In this document: positions 1-6,848 of the stretch, piece after piece
Layout: every line of letters starts with the position of its first letter
Numbering within the stretch: the stretch's first letter is position 1
Assembly (NCBI GenBank): GCA_038231955.1
Contig: JBBSIS010000128.1
Location: 1-8,742, forward strand
Direction of reading: 5' to 3'
Source of the DNA: CADCTB01 sp038231955
Lineage (GTDB): Bacteria; Actinomycetota; Acidimicrobiia; Acidimicrobiales; AC-14
Length of the DNA stretch: 8,742 bases
Position numbers and translations under genes: made by a program
The notes under the pieces: generated by a model
Told to the model about the DNA's origin: nothing
Seen by the model: the letters and a program-made list of their open reading frames with translations, nothing else
Databases searched by the model: none

Positions 1-18
1 GACGTCGTGGTCTGGTAG

Positions 19-570
19 TTCTTCTTCACAGCGGTCCCCTTCCTTGTCGGTGTTCTTGCGGAACGCCCGACACCTACCAGACGGCAGGTCTCAGGCGGGG
101 GACCGCTACCTCAAACTTCCACGCTGGACGGGACAACCCCCGACGCCCGCCGGCGCGGCCTCAAACGACTCGGGCCAGCACACCAGCGGGCCTTCGCCGC
201 CCGCTACGACGCCCTCGTCGCCCAGGGCCTCGCCGCCAATCCCGAGCCGGCATCGGGGCGCAAACGCGACTACTGCCAGCGGCGCTCGTTCAACCTGGTC
301 ACCGCCTTCGCCACCCACCGCAAGGCGATCCTGCGGTACATGTACGACCTCGACGTCGCCTTCACGAACAACCAGGCAGAAAGAGACCTCAGGCCCACGA
401 AGTTGCACCGCAAGATCTCAGGCTGCTTCCGCTCCCAGCACGGCGCCGAGCGCTTCGCCCACGTCCGCAGCTACCTGTCGACCACCCGCAAGAACGGCGT
501 ACCCGCCATCGAAGCTCTCACCCGCCTCTTCACCGGCGATCCGTGGATGCCGCCGAGCCCGGGAACCTGA
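19..570 (+). pseudogene. IS66-family transposase, C-terminal remnant
   Basis: One open frame runs from after a stop at 16-18 to the TGA at 568-570. From about 148 on it reads as the C-terminal third of an IS66 transposase (DDE_Tnp_IS66): a helical lead with ARYDALVAQGLAANP, then FTNNQAERDLRPTKLHRK (the family's NNQAERDLR block carrying the catalytic Glu), then ISGCFRS and VRSYLSTTRKNG. The codons before about 148 do not look like IS66, and there is no credible start. The first two thirds of the protein, including the two catalytic Asp residues, are missing or lie outside the window. The first recognisable Met is at 340. The fragment is probably a dead relic, cut by an earlier rearrangement. 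The IS66 helper genes (tnpA/tnpB) are not visible. Family assignment is firm; the left border is not. Confidence 0.8.
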
Positions 571-817
571 ACACTTGCCAAAATTCAGGGGCTCCGCCCC
601 AAGAGATCTAGCGTGCCCGTTTGCCGGGCGGGTTCTCATCGTTACTGAATTTTGTGCCACCTTTTCTCCATCCCCCGCGCAAATGACATTCAGGCTTGTC
701 AAGCAAAGACGCGCGACCAACTGCGGGGTGTCTTTCCGCCCCAGCAGTTGCCGACCACGTGGATAACAACGCCTCAACCGAAAAGACGGAGCGGACCGCC
801 GCGACCGCGCCGGGCGG
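571..817. other. Non-coding stretch between IS66 remnant and IS1380 insertion
   Basis: I see no gene here. It holds two short perfect hairpins just after the IS66 stop: GGGGC/GCCCC at 588-600 and GCCCG/CGGGC at 615-629. Neither has a T-run, so they are at best weak terminators. At 650-664 there is an AT-richer segment, TGTGCCACCTTTTCT, and at 697-701 a TGTCA followed 31 bp later by GGTGTC. If the IS1380 copy is removed, this stretch joins directly to the 3' end of the Tn7-like operon, so the left end of that element could lie here. Confidence 0.4.
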
Positions 818-822
818 TTAAA
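818..822. repeat. Target-site duplication TTAAA, left copy
   Basis: TTAAA lies immediately outside the left inverted repeat and is repeated exactly at 2430-2434 outside the right one. A 5-bp AT-rich duplication is what IS1380-family elements are known to leave. Confidence 0.85.
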
Positions 823-837
823 CCTCGATCCACCGAT
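823..837 (+). repeat. IS1380 left terminal inverted repeat
   Basis: CCTCGATCCACCGAT pairs 15/15 with the complement of 2415-2429. Matching stops just inside (GACCC against TCGCC). Confidence 0.9.
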
Positions 838-868
838 GACCCGAGCTGACCGCGGTCACGCATCCGCG

Positions 869-940
869 GAAAGTGCCTCCTGAGCAGCGACGATGACGGT
901 GCTTGACGTCGTCAGAGCCACAACTTCGGGAGGCACTTTC
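869..940 (+). promoter_or_regulatory. Inverted repeat covering the transposase ribosome-binding site
   Basis: GAAAGTGCCTCC (869-880) is perfectly complementary to GGAGGCACTTTC (929-940). The right arm contains the Shine-Dalgarno sequence GGAGG and ends one base before the GTG start at 942. Inside the 48-nt loop, 889-895 can pair with 907-913 with one G-U pair, extending the structure. A transcript entering from outside the IS would contain both arms and could hide the start site. This mechanism is known for other IS elements (IS10, IS200); applying it here is inference. Confidence 0.6.
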
Positions 941-941
941 A

Positions 942-2253
942 GTGAGTCGAGTATCGCACGCCGTCCACCGCGTTCGGGTGAGCTTCGACGAGCCGAACCT
1001 GGTGGCCAATGCCGGGCTGCTGCTGCTGGCGACGCTGGTCGTCCGCCTGGACCTGGAGCGCCTCGTGAACGCCACCGTGCGCCTGACGGGGCGCGTGGGG
1101 GGAGCGCTACCCGGCCGCAAGGTGCTGACGCTCGTGCACGCCATCGTGGCCGGGGCCAGCCACATCGACCACGCCGATGTGCTGCGCTCGGGAGGCACCC
1201 AGCGAGTGCTGGCCCACCGGGTGATGGCGCCATCGACGTTGGGCACGTTCCTGCGCTCGTTCACCTTCGGCCATGTCCGCCAACTCGAGGCCGTCGTCGG
1301 CCTGGCCCTGGGCCGCGCCTGGGAGGCCGGTGGGGCCCGGGCTCGGCCCGGCTGGTGATCGACGTCGACTCGACGATCTGTGAGGTGGCGGGCAAGGCCA
1401 AACAGGGCGCCGCCTTCGGCTATCCAAGGTGCTCGGCTACCACCCGATCCTGGCCACCCGGGCCGACACCGGCGAGGTCTGCCATGCCCGCATGCGCAAG
1501 GGATCGGCCAACACCGCCCGGGGCGCCCGGCGCTTCATCGACGAGCTGGTGGCCCGTCTGCGCCGGGCCGGGGCGGCCGGCGAGATGGTGATGCGCTTCG
1601 ACTCGGGATTCTGGTCCAACGAGACCATCGCCACCCTGGGCCGCCACGACGTGCGCTACACGATGGCGGTGCGCACCAACACCAAAGGCCTGGCCACGGC
1701 CATCGCCGCCATCGACGACGATGCCTGGGTCGACATCGACTACACGCCCGACGGCGAGGCCCAGGTGGGCGAGTGCACCTACAAGGGGCGACGCCTCATC
1801 GTGCGCCGGACCCGCCTCACCAGCCCGGCCCAGGCCCGATTGTGGCCCGACTGGCGCCACTTCGGATTTCTCACCGACCTCGACGGTGACGTCGCCGTCG
1901 TCGACGCCTTCCACCGTGACCACGCCACCGTCGAACTCGCCATCCGTGACCTCAAGGAAGGCTCAGGCATGGACCACGTGCCGTCGGGCCACTTCAGTGC
2001 CAACAGCGCCTGGCTGCAGTGCGCTGTGCTGGCCCACAACCTCATCCGCTGGACCGCCACCCTCGGTGCGCCCGGGGGCGTCGACCGCCTCACCGTGGCA
2101 CGCACCGTGCGCATGCGCCTCATCGGCGTTCCCGGGCGTCTAGTGAACCGGGCCGGCGTCACGACCCTGCGGGGCCCGGCGGGGTGGCCGTGGGCCGAGT
2201 GGTTCCGCCTCCGCCTCGGGCATCTGCGTGCCCTTCAACCCGCCCCCGGGTAG
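942..2253 (+). pseudogene. IS1380-family transposase, two frameshifts
   Basis: The GTG at 942 has GGGAGG 8 bases upstream. Reading begins VSRVSHAVHRVRVSF and runs to about 1331. A missing base at 1332-1335 (inside GGGG) moves it to the frame of ARLVIDVDSTICEVAGK. A second missing base at about 1424 (TAT-CC-AAG) moves it to the frame starting KVLGYHPILATRADTGEV, which runs to TAG at 2251-2253. Restoring one base at each place gives about 437 aa, normal for IS1380 (DDE_Tnp_1 type). Catalytic segments are visible: VIDVDSTI (first Asp), MRFDSGFWSNE (second Asp) and HATVELAIRDLKEG (Glu), so nothing essential is lost except the frame. Both lesions are single-base losses, so sequencing error is a real alternative to true decay. 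Family call is firm. Confidence 0.9.
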
Positions 2254-2414
2254 CAGACCTACTGCGGCAGGCGCGCCGCCTACGTCACCCCGCGCTGACA
2301 ACCCACTCCCGCATGCTGGCTGATGGCGCGCGGCCCGCCGGCGGTCCTCACCGGGCCCACGGCTCGATCCCGAATCGGACGCAGCGCCGACTGGCGCGCC
2401 CACCTCAGAGGCGA

Positions 2415-2429
2415 ATCGGTGGATCGAGG
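2415..2429 (-). repeat. IS1380 right terminal inverted repeat
   Basis: ATCGGTGGATCGAGG is the exact complement of 823-837 and marks the right boundary of the IS. Confidence 0.9.
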
Positions 2430-2434
2430 TTAAA
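2430..2434. repeat. Target-site duplication TTAAA, right copy
   Basis: Identical to 818-822 and directly abutting the right inverted repeat. It lies 5 bp from the stop codon of the minus-strand XRE-type gene. Confidence 0.85.
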
Positions 2435-2439
2435 CGGGG

Positions 2440-3159
2440 CTACTGCTCGTTGGCCTCGTCGAACATCAGTGAGAACCGCACGTCTGCCGTGAGCCTCGTC
2501 TCTCGTGCCCCGGAGGGGTCGACAGTCTGCTCGATCATTCCGGCGTTCACGAGTTGGCGCCCCACCCACGGGTCCGAGAACCGGGGATCCACCTGGGCGG
2601 AGCGGTCGCATAGCTCTCGAACCAACCGGAGCCGGTCTACGCCGACGTTGGTCCGGCCCAGGGCAGCCCGTGTTGCGACCTGGAGCGCCTCCCTGTCCGC
2701 CACTACTGCGGCCTGGAGGCTCATCCGCCCATCGAACTGGTGAAGGACGGTCCCGGTGCCATCGAGCCGTACCGTCAGATCCCTTGCGGCCTGGAACAGC
2801 TCCGCCAGCCCGCATCTCAACGCCTCGCACACCGCTCCGACGGGAACAGGGGCGTCTGCGGAAGCGAGTAGTGCCCCGAGATCCGGGACCAGGTCGCCGG
2901 TCCTATCCACGGCGGGCGCCTCCGGGACCACGAGGAGCGACGACACCGGTGCGGAGAGAGCGTCAGCCAATCCTACGACGAAGGCCACGTCGTGATTGCG
3001 CTGGTCCGCACCAGACTCGATCCCGCACACCGCGGAGACGCTCACGCCCAGATGCGTCGCAAGATCCTTCTCGCTGATCCCAAGCGAGAGTCGGCGGGAC
3101 CGGATGAGAGCCGGGTCGAGTAAACGCTGGGGAGGCAGTTCGACATGCGGGAACGTCAT
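2440..3159 (-). CDS. XRE-type helix-turn-helix protein, last gene of the transposition operon
   Basis: 239 aa. Residues about 17-77 form a Cro/C1-type DNA-binding domain: RSRRLSLGISEKDLATHLGV, then SVSAVCGIESG, where the recognition helix sits. The middle (about 90-165) is not recognised. The C-terminal part (about 170-235) reads as a possible second winged helix: LRLVRELCDRSAQVD, then VGRQLVNAGMIEQ, then a basic strand pair ending in TRLTADVRFSLMFD. The ATG overlaps the stop of the 434-aa gene as ATGA (3159-3156), and GAGG lies 7 bases upstream. It could be the operon's own regulator acting at the palindrome 7823-7844, or a DNA-binding partner of the transposition proteins. The translational coupling does not separate the two. 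Domain call for the N-terminus is firm; role is unknown. Confidence 0.88.
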   Translation of the reverse strand: MTFPHVELPPQRLLDPALIRSRRLSLGISEKDLATHLGVSVSAVCGIESGADQRNHDVAFVVGLADALSAPVSSLLVVPEAPAVDRTGDLVPDLGALLASADAPVPVGAVCEALRCGLAELFQAARDLTVRLDGTGTVLHQFDGRMSLQAAVVADREALQVATRAALGRTNVGVDRLRLVRELCDRSAQVDPRFSDPWVGRQLVNAGMIEQTVDPSGARETRLTADVRFSLMFDEANEQ

Positions 3160-4460
3160 CCGTTCGCCTCGGCCGCCTCGGGGTTTTTGGCCGCCCTGGG
3201 TCGCAACGACTTGAAGGTAAGCCCCAGCCTCGCAACCTCCTTCACGACATGGTCGGGCACGGCCGTGGCGTCCAACCGCCGTATCGCATCGAAACCGACC
3301 TCCACGGCGGCCTTTTTCGTGATCTTGCTGCAGATCATCTGGGCCGATGTGCGGCGGGCCCCGACTCCAGCGAACAGCAGGTCCTCATCACTCGCTCCCC
3401 CGAGTCGACGCCGGAGGACGTGTGCCGCCAGGAAGGACCGACCATCCCGGTCCACCGAAAGCGAGGTCATGGCGCCGTTGTCGCTCACTATCTCGACCAC
3501 CGCCGCATCGGGCCCCACCGAGGCCACGGTGGCGTCCAGCACGTTCTGGGGGCCAAGGCCGGAGGTCAGCAAGGTACAGACTGCCGGAACGTCGGTCCGT
3601 CGGTACGCGTCCAGCTTCAGCCACTCCGTTGGCGGCCGGGTCGCGTGGCGTGCGACGCGGACCGCAGCCGAACGGAGTCGCAGTTCGTCGACGATGACGT
3701 TCCACCGTGAGAGGAAGCCGGCTGCCTGCATGGCCCTCGCAACCGTCACCAACGCATCGGGGCAAGGAATGCGCCTGAACTCGGACCGAAACAGCGCGGC
3801 CAGTCGCTGTGGGTGCTGCTGACGGGTGACATTCGCCAGCCTCGACTCTGTCGATCGAAAGGCGTCACGGTAAAGAGCGTCCACGATGGCGAAGTCGGGT
3901 GCCCTCAGCAGCCTGCGGCAGTCGGCGCGGAAGGCGACGCCGTGGGTGCAAGGCACAGGTGGGAACATCCTCAGGTGCGCCACGGGATCCTCGTTGACGG
4001 CCCGCAGCGTTGGCCGACGGCCGAGCCAGTGTGCTTCAAAGGCAGCCAGATCCATCTCGACCGCAGATGCGGCATTCAGGAGAGGATCTAGTCTATGGCG
4101 GACCGGCTCGTACTCGACCAGCCATAGGCGCACCCCGAGGGGCCGCATGAGGTCCAACAACTCGCCGGCCACGGCCATGGGCAGCCGCTCGACTTCGGTG
4201 ACGACCAGGTCCGTGATGCCCCGAACCCCCACCCACGCTTGCATGTCGGCGTCGAGCGCCGCGTCGAACCCTGACGCCCCGGGAACGTCGAACCGTTTTC
4301 CCAGGGCCATCAGCACTGCCTTGGCGAGGACCCGCATCCGCACCTGGCGTTCCGGTGGGACGGGCACCACGAGCACGCCGGCGTTGCCGCCGGGCAGACC
4401 GTTGATCGCCCGCGAGAGCACTGTGCTCCGGACAGCGACGACATGCACAGCGCCGCTCAT
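3156..4460 (-). CDS. Putative target-selector protein: pseudo-ATPase plus inactive tyrosine-recombinase-like domain (TnsF-like?)
   Basis: 434 aa, starting at an ATGA overlap with the ATPase gene. Residues about 25-130 follow the order of a P-loop ATPase but without its key residues: a strand GVLVVPVPPERQ where Walker A belongs, with no Gly-Lys-Ser/Thr, then DLVVTEVERLP in place of Walker B, then GVRLWLVEYEPVRHRLDPLL. Residues about 285-395 resemble a tyrosine recombinase catalytic fold. LLTSGLGPQNVLDATVASV matches the usual T-G-L-R-x-x-E-L motif, with Arg replaced by G303 and Glu by N306; DEDLLFAG and the helix after it match the next segment. No H-x-x-R box and no Tyr occurs after residue 286, so it could not act as a recombinase. 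Tn7-like elements with TnsF use such an inactivated domain for target choice. No TniQ zinc-finger pattern is seen. Being a gene is certain; the domain reading is inference. Confidence 0.85.
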   Translation of the reverse strand: MSGAVHVVAVRSTVLSRAINGLPGGNAGVLVVPVPPERQVRMRVLAKAVLMALGKRFDVPGASGFDAALDADMQAWVGVRGITDLVVTEVERLPMAVAGELLDLMRPLGVRLWLVEYEPVRHRLDPLLNAASAVEMDLAAFEAHWLGRRPTLRAVNEDPVAHLRMFPPVPCTHGVAFRADCRRLLRAPDFAIVDALYRDAFRSTESRLANVTRQQHPQRLAALFRSEFRRIPCPDALVTVARAMQAAGFLSRWNVIVDELRLRSAAVRVARHATRPPTEWLKLDAYRRTDVPAVCTLLTSGLGPQNVLDATVASVGPDAAVVEIVSDNGAMTSLSVDRDGRSFLAAHVLRRRLGGASDEDLLFAGVGARRTSAQMICSKITKKAAVEVGFDAIRRLDATAVPDHVVKEVARLGLTFKSLRPRAAKNPEAAEANG

Positions 4461-5242
4461 CGGACGTTCGCCCTCAGGGCCGCCGAGACCACCGTCGCGT
4501 TGAAGCCGCCGGTTCCGCCCTTGGAGTACTTCAGGCAGTCGGCGAGGAGTTGCGCCCAGCGACGCGGAACACCCTGGCAGTGGCTCTCATGGGCGGTCCG
4601 CAGGAGAGCGGGGTCGGTGGCCGCCAGACGGGGGTGGAGGTCTGTTGCGAACTTCAGTGACTCGGTCACCGGCATGGCCCTAAACTCGATCATCCGGTCC
4701 GCACGCGACAGCAGTTCAGGCTGCACACCCCGGAGGAGTTCGACCATCCGCCCCGTCCCGGACAGCAGCATCGTCCATTGGGCTTCGCCCCTGTCGTGCC
4801 AACCGCGCAACGCCAGGAGAACGTCACGGTGGAGGTTGCCGGCCTCGTCTATCCAGAGGATGAGCCGCCGTGGTTCCATCGCGGCCCCAATGCAGAACCG
4901 CGTGAAGACCAACTGCCGAGGGTCATAGGGAACCCCGAATTGGTTGGCGAGCATGAGTGTCAGCACCCTCGTCTCTGATGCCGAGGTGGCCTCCAGCCGG
5001 ACCACTTCGATCCCCGTGGACTTTTGGACCCGGCCTACCGCCAGTTGCCCGGCTACCGACTTGCCCAAGCCGTTGCTCCCGCTGAGGATCAGGATGCCGC
5101 GCTCCGCCACCGCCTCCTCAAGACGCACAGCCGTCTCCGTGACGGACTCGGTGTTGACGTAACGGCACCCAGCGCCATCCAGACGCGGGATATGAACACC
5201 GTTCTTGGTCGCGTGGGGCCTGATGTTGTTCAGGATGGTCAT
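4457..5242 (-). CDS. AAA+ ATPase, TnsC/TniB type transposition regulator
   Basis: 261 aa. Walker A is GSNGLGKS (55-62) and Walker B is LILWIDEAG (127-135, with D132 and E133). A sensor-1-like MLLSGTGRM follows at 158-166, an arginine-finger-like LLSRADRMIEF at 178-187, and a sensor-2-like GVPRRW near 225. The length and order fit the short TnsC/TniB/MuB group, which polymerises on DNA with ATP, links the target selector to the transposase and helps block repeat insertion. The ATG at 5242 overlaps the transposase stop as ATGA, and the stop overlaps the next start in the same way. A GAGG lies 13 bases upstream, which is far, so re-initiation after the transposase is likely. An upstream extension of this frame to 5656 exists but is Arg/Pro/Gly-rich with no family likeness, so I do not use it. 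Confidence 0.92.
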   Translation of the reverse strand: MTILNNIRPHATKNGVHIPRLDGAGCRYVNTESVTETAVRLEEAVAERGILILSGSNGLGKSVAGQLAVGRVQKSTGIEVVRLEATSASETRVLTLMLANQFGVPYDPRQLVFTRFCIGAAMEPRRLILWIDEAGNLHRDVLLALRGWHDRGEAQWTMLLSGTGRMVELLRGVQPELLSRADRMIEFRAMPVTESLKFATDLHPRLAATDPALLRTAHESHCQGVPRRWAQLLADCLKYSKGGTGGFNATVVSAALRANVR

Positions 5243-6831
5243 GGCTGATCGGCTTCCTCGTTGGGGTCCCAATTCCGGACCTCGTCGAACCCGGGGACGA
5301 CACCTGCGTCCGCTGCGCGCAGGCCGGTCTTCGGCGCCGCGTCCCTTCCACGGCTGCCGTGGCGAGCCCGCGCCACCTCCGCGACCGAGGCGTCCTCGCC
5401 CTGCACGCGTAGATCGGTGAGGTCGGCCCGTATTCCGAGGCTCTCGGAGTAGTACGCGTTCACCTGCACGGTGAGGGCATCCCGGGCCGCACTCACCCGG
5501 TCGCTCTCGTCCGCCGTCATGAGGTTCTGACAGGTGGCGCGACCGAGGTAGTGGTCTGCCTCGTCGAACACCTCCACGAAGGTGGGGTCGTCGGGCAGGT
5601 AGCGCACTATGACCTGCTTGCCGCCCTGCTGGGCGATGGCGCTCCCCGAGTACCAACGGTTGTGGACGTACAGGCCCGACTTGTGGACCTTGTAGGTACC
5701 CCGTGTCGTCTGGAGGAACGCCCTGGCCAGCATGGCTGCGCTGACCTCCTCCACCTCGATGGCGTGCTCGGCGAGCACCTCGAAGGGGGTCTTTCCCCCT
5801 AGCCCGCTATGCGGCCTCTCGAAGTTGTATCGATTGATGAACTTGTCGATGCGTTCGCAGACCAGGCTGAACGGCGGGAGCCGGTCAGGCGAAGGGACCC
5901 ACAGGTAGTCCATCTCCTTCGTCTTGGCCTCCGGGCTGATAAAGCCCTCAAGGTCGCTGATCGCCTCGGCCTCGAACGTCCGGTAGTAGCGCTCCTTCTT
6001 GCCCTTGACCGTCGGCTCATAGGGCGCAGCCGGGTGCGGCGTGATGTCCAGCGAAGCGAAGCCATTGGCAATGATATCGGCGTTGTTCGCCAGTGCGCAG
6101 TCGAAGATGACCATTGCCGGCTTCCCACCGATGACCGTCTTGCTGTCAGGGCCTACGCGGGTACGTATCGACATGGCGAGGGTCGCGGCGATGTCCTTGG
6201 CGGTCGCATCTCCAAGAGTGACCAAGGCCCCAGGAACGAACCGAGAGCAGTCGTCCATGGTGTCGGTCATCCATGGCCTTACCACCTGGCCCTGGTAGTT
6301 GCAGAAGATGTCGATCTGGTGGGAGTCGAGCTGCAAGACAAAATTCGGCTTCGGGGCACTCCACACCCGGTAGAGGCCGAAGCCCCTGATCGCTTGGTGG
6401 CCGACCTTCGGGAACTTCTGAACGGCCATGCTCAGCCGCTTCCATGCATCTCTGAAAACGGTCGCCGAGCAGTCGATGAACCCGTGCGCCTTGAGGTCCA
6501 GGTAGGCGGGGTGTACCCGGCCGACATGGGCATAGACGGTTGCGATCATCAGGTCATCGAGTTCGAACCGGGGACCACGCCGGTCGCACGTCTTCTCCCC
6601 CTGCCCGCGCAACTCATCGCGCATCCACCGCTGGACCTGGCGGGCGCTGCGGTTGACCATGTCGCCAGCCGCCTTGTAGTCGGCGTAGGTAAGGAATTCC
6701 TGGTCGGCGCGCCTGGCGAGGAGCCCGGCGATCACAGCGGCCTGGAGCTGGTCCGCCGACGACACCTCCCGCGCGAGGAGTCGGTCGATATCGTTGAGCT
6801 GGCAGTCGTTCGGACTGCCGTCGTCCGGCAT
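5239..6831 (-). CDS. DDE transposase, TnsB/TniA type (integrase core and Mu-type C-terminal domain)
   Basis: 530 aa. Residues 40-140 contain helix-turn-helix-like DNA-binding segments. The integrase core spans about 155-300: D169 (FVLQLDSHQIDIF), D244 (MVIFDCALANNADI) and E280 (PTVKGKKERYYRTF), giving D-74-D-35-E. RPWMTDTMDDCSRFVPG is typical of the TnsB/TniA group. The segment 375-430 (TYKVHKSGLYVHNRWYSG and following strands) matches the Mu-type beta-barrel domain. The last 100 residues are polar and charged, where TnsB proteins contact the ATPase. The usual D-N-G after the second Asp is D-C-A here. The ATG at 6831 has GGAGGGGAG ending 6 bases upstream. The ATG at 6852 would give the ATGA overlap seen at the other junctions and seven extra residues; both starts are plausible. 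It joins transposon ends to target DNA. Confidence 0.95.
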   Translation of the reverse strand: MPDDGSPNDCQLNDIDRLLAREVSSADQLQAAVIAGLLARRADQEFLTYADYKAAGDMVNRSARQVQRWMRDELRGQGEKTCDRRGPRFELDDLMIATVYAHVGRVHPAYLDLKAHGFIDCSATVFRDAWKRLSMAVQKFPKVGHQAIRGFGLYRVWSAPKPNFVLQLDSHQIDIFCNYQGQVVRPWMTDTMDDCSRFVPGALVTLGDATAKDIAATLAMSIRTRVGPDSKTVIGGKPAMVIFDCALANNADIIANGFASLDITPHPAAPYEPTVKGKKERYYRTFEAEAISDLEGFISPEAKTKEMDYLWVPSPDRLPPFSLVCERIDKFINRYNFERPHSGLGGKTPFEVLAEHAIEVEEVSAAMLARAFLQTTRGTYKVHKSGLYVHNRWYSGSAIAQQGGKQVIVRYLPDDPTFVEVFDEADHYLGRATCQNLMTADESDRVSAARDALTVQVNAYYSESLGIRADLTDLRVQGEDASVAEVARARHGSRGRDAAPKTGLRAADAGVVPGFDEVRNWDPNEEADQP

Positions 6832-6837
6832 GATGGT

Positions 6838-6846
6838 CTCCCCTCC
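6838..6846 (-). promoter_or_regulatory. Ribosome-binding site of the DDE transposase
   Basis: GGAGGGGAG on the minus strand, 6 bases before the ATG at 6831. It is the strongest Shine-Dalgarno sequence in the operon and is the reason for choosing that start over the overlapping ATG at 6852. Confidence 0.6.
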
Positions 6847-6848
6847 GC

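Larger units (their letters stand above)
823..2429 (+). mobile_element. IS1380-family insertion sequence, 1607 bp
   Basis: The ends are fixed by a perfect 15-bp inverted repeat (CCTCGATCCACCGAT at 823-837, its complement at 2415-2429) and a flanking TTAAA duplication. Length, single transposase gene, inverted repeats and 5-bp duplication all fit IS1380. The interior has a 119-bp leader with a perfect 12-bp palindrome (TGACCGCGGTCA, 847-858) and a long inverted repeat over the ribosome-binding site. After the transposase stop, about 160 bp have no gene; they contain CTCGATCC at 2361-2368, which repeats part of the terminal repeat. The insertion is 7 bp beyond the end of the XRE-type gene of the minus-strand operon and damages no reading frame there. 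Intact ends and a perfect duplication imply fairly recent arrival, although the transposase is frameshifted. Confidence 0.9.

Noticed and set aside
588..629. Rho-independent terminators after the IS66 remnant
   Set aside because: The hairpins are short (5-bp stems) and no T-run follows either.
44..766. 240-codon plus-strand open frame over the IS66 remnant
   Set aside because: Ser/Pro/Arg-rich out-of-frame reading of the IS66 fragment, which is clearly coded in another frame.
3156..4460. Active tyrosine integrase
   Set aside because: No candidate catalytic Arg in the T-G-L motif, no H-x-x-R box and no Tyr after residue 286.
5243..5656. N-terminal extension of the AAA+ ATPase frame up to 399 aa
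   Set aside because: The extra residues are low-complexity Arg/Gly/Pro and lie antiparallel to nothing but the transposase coding frame; the ATGA start at 5242 fits the operon pattern and the family length.
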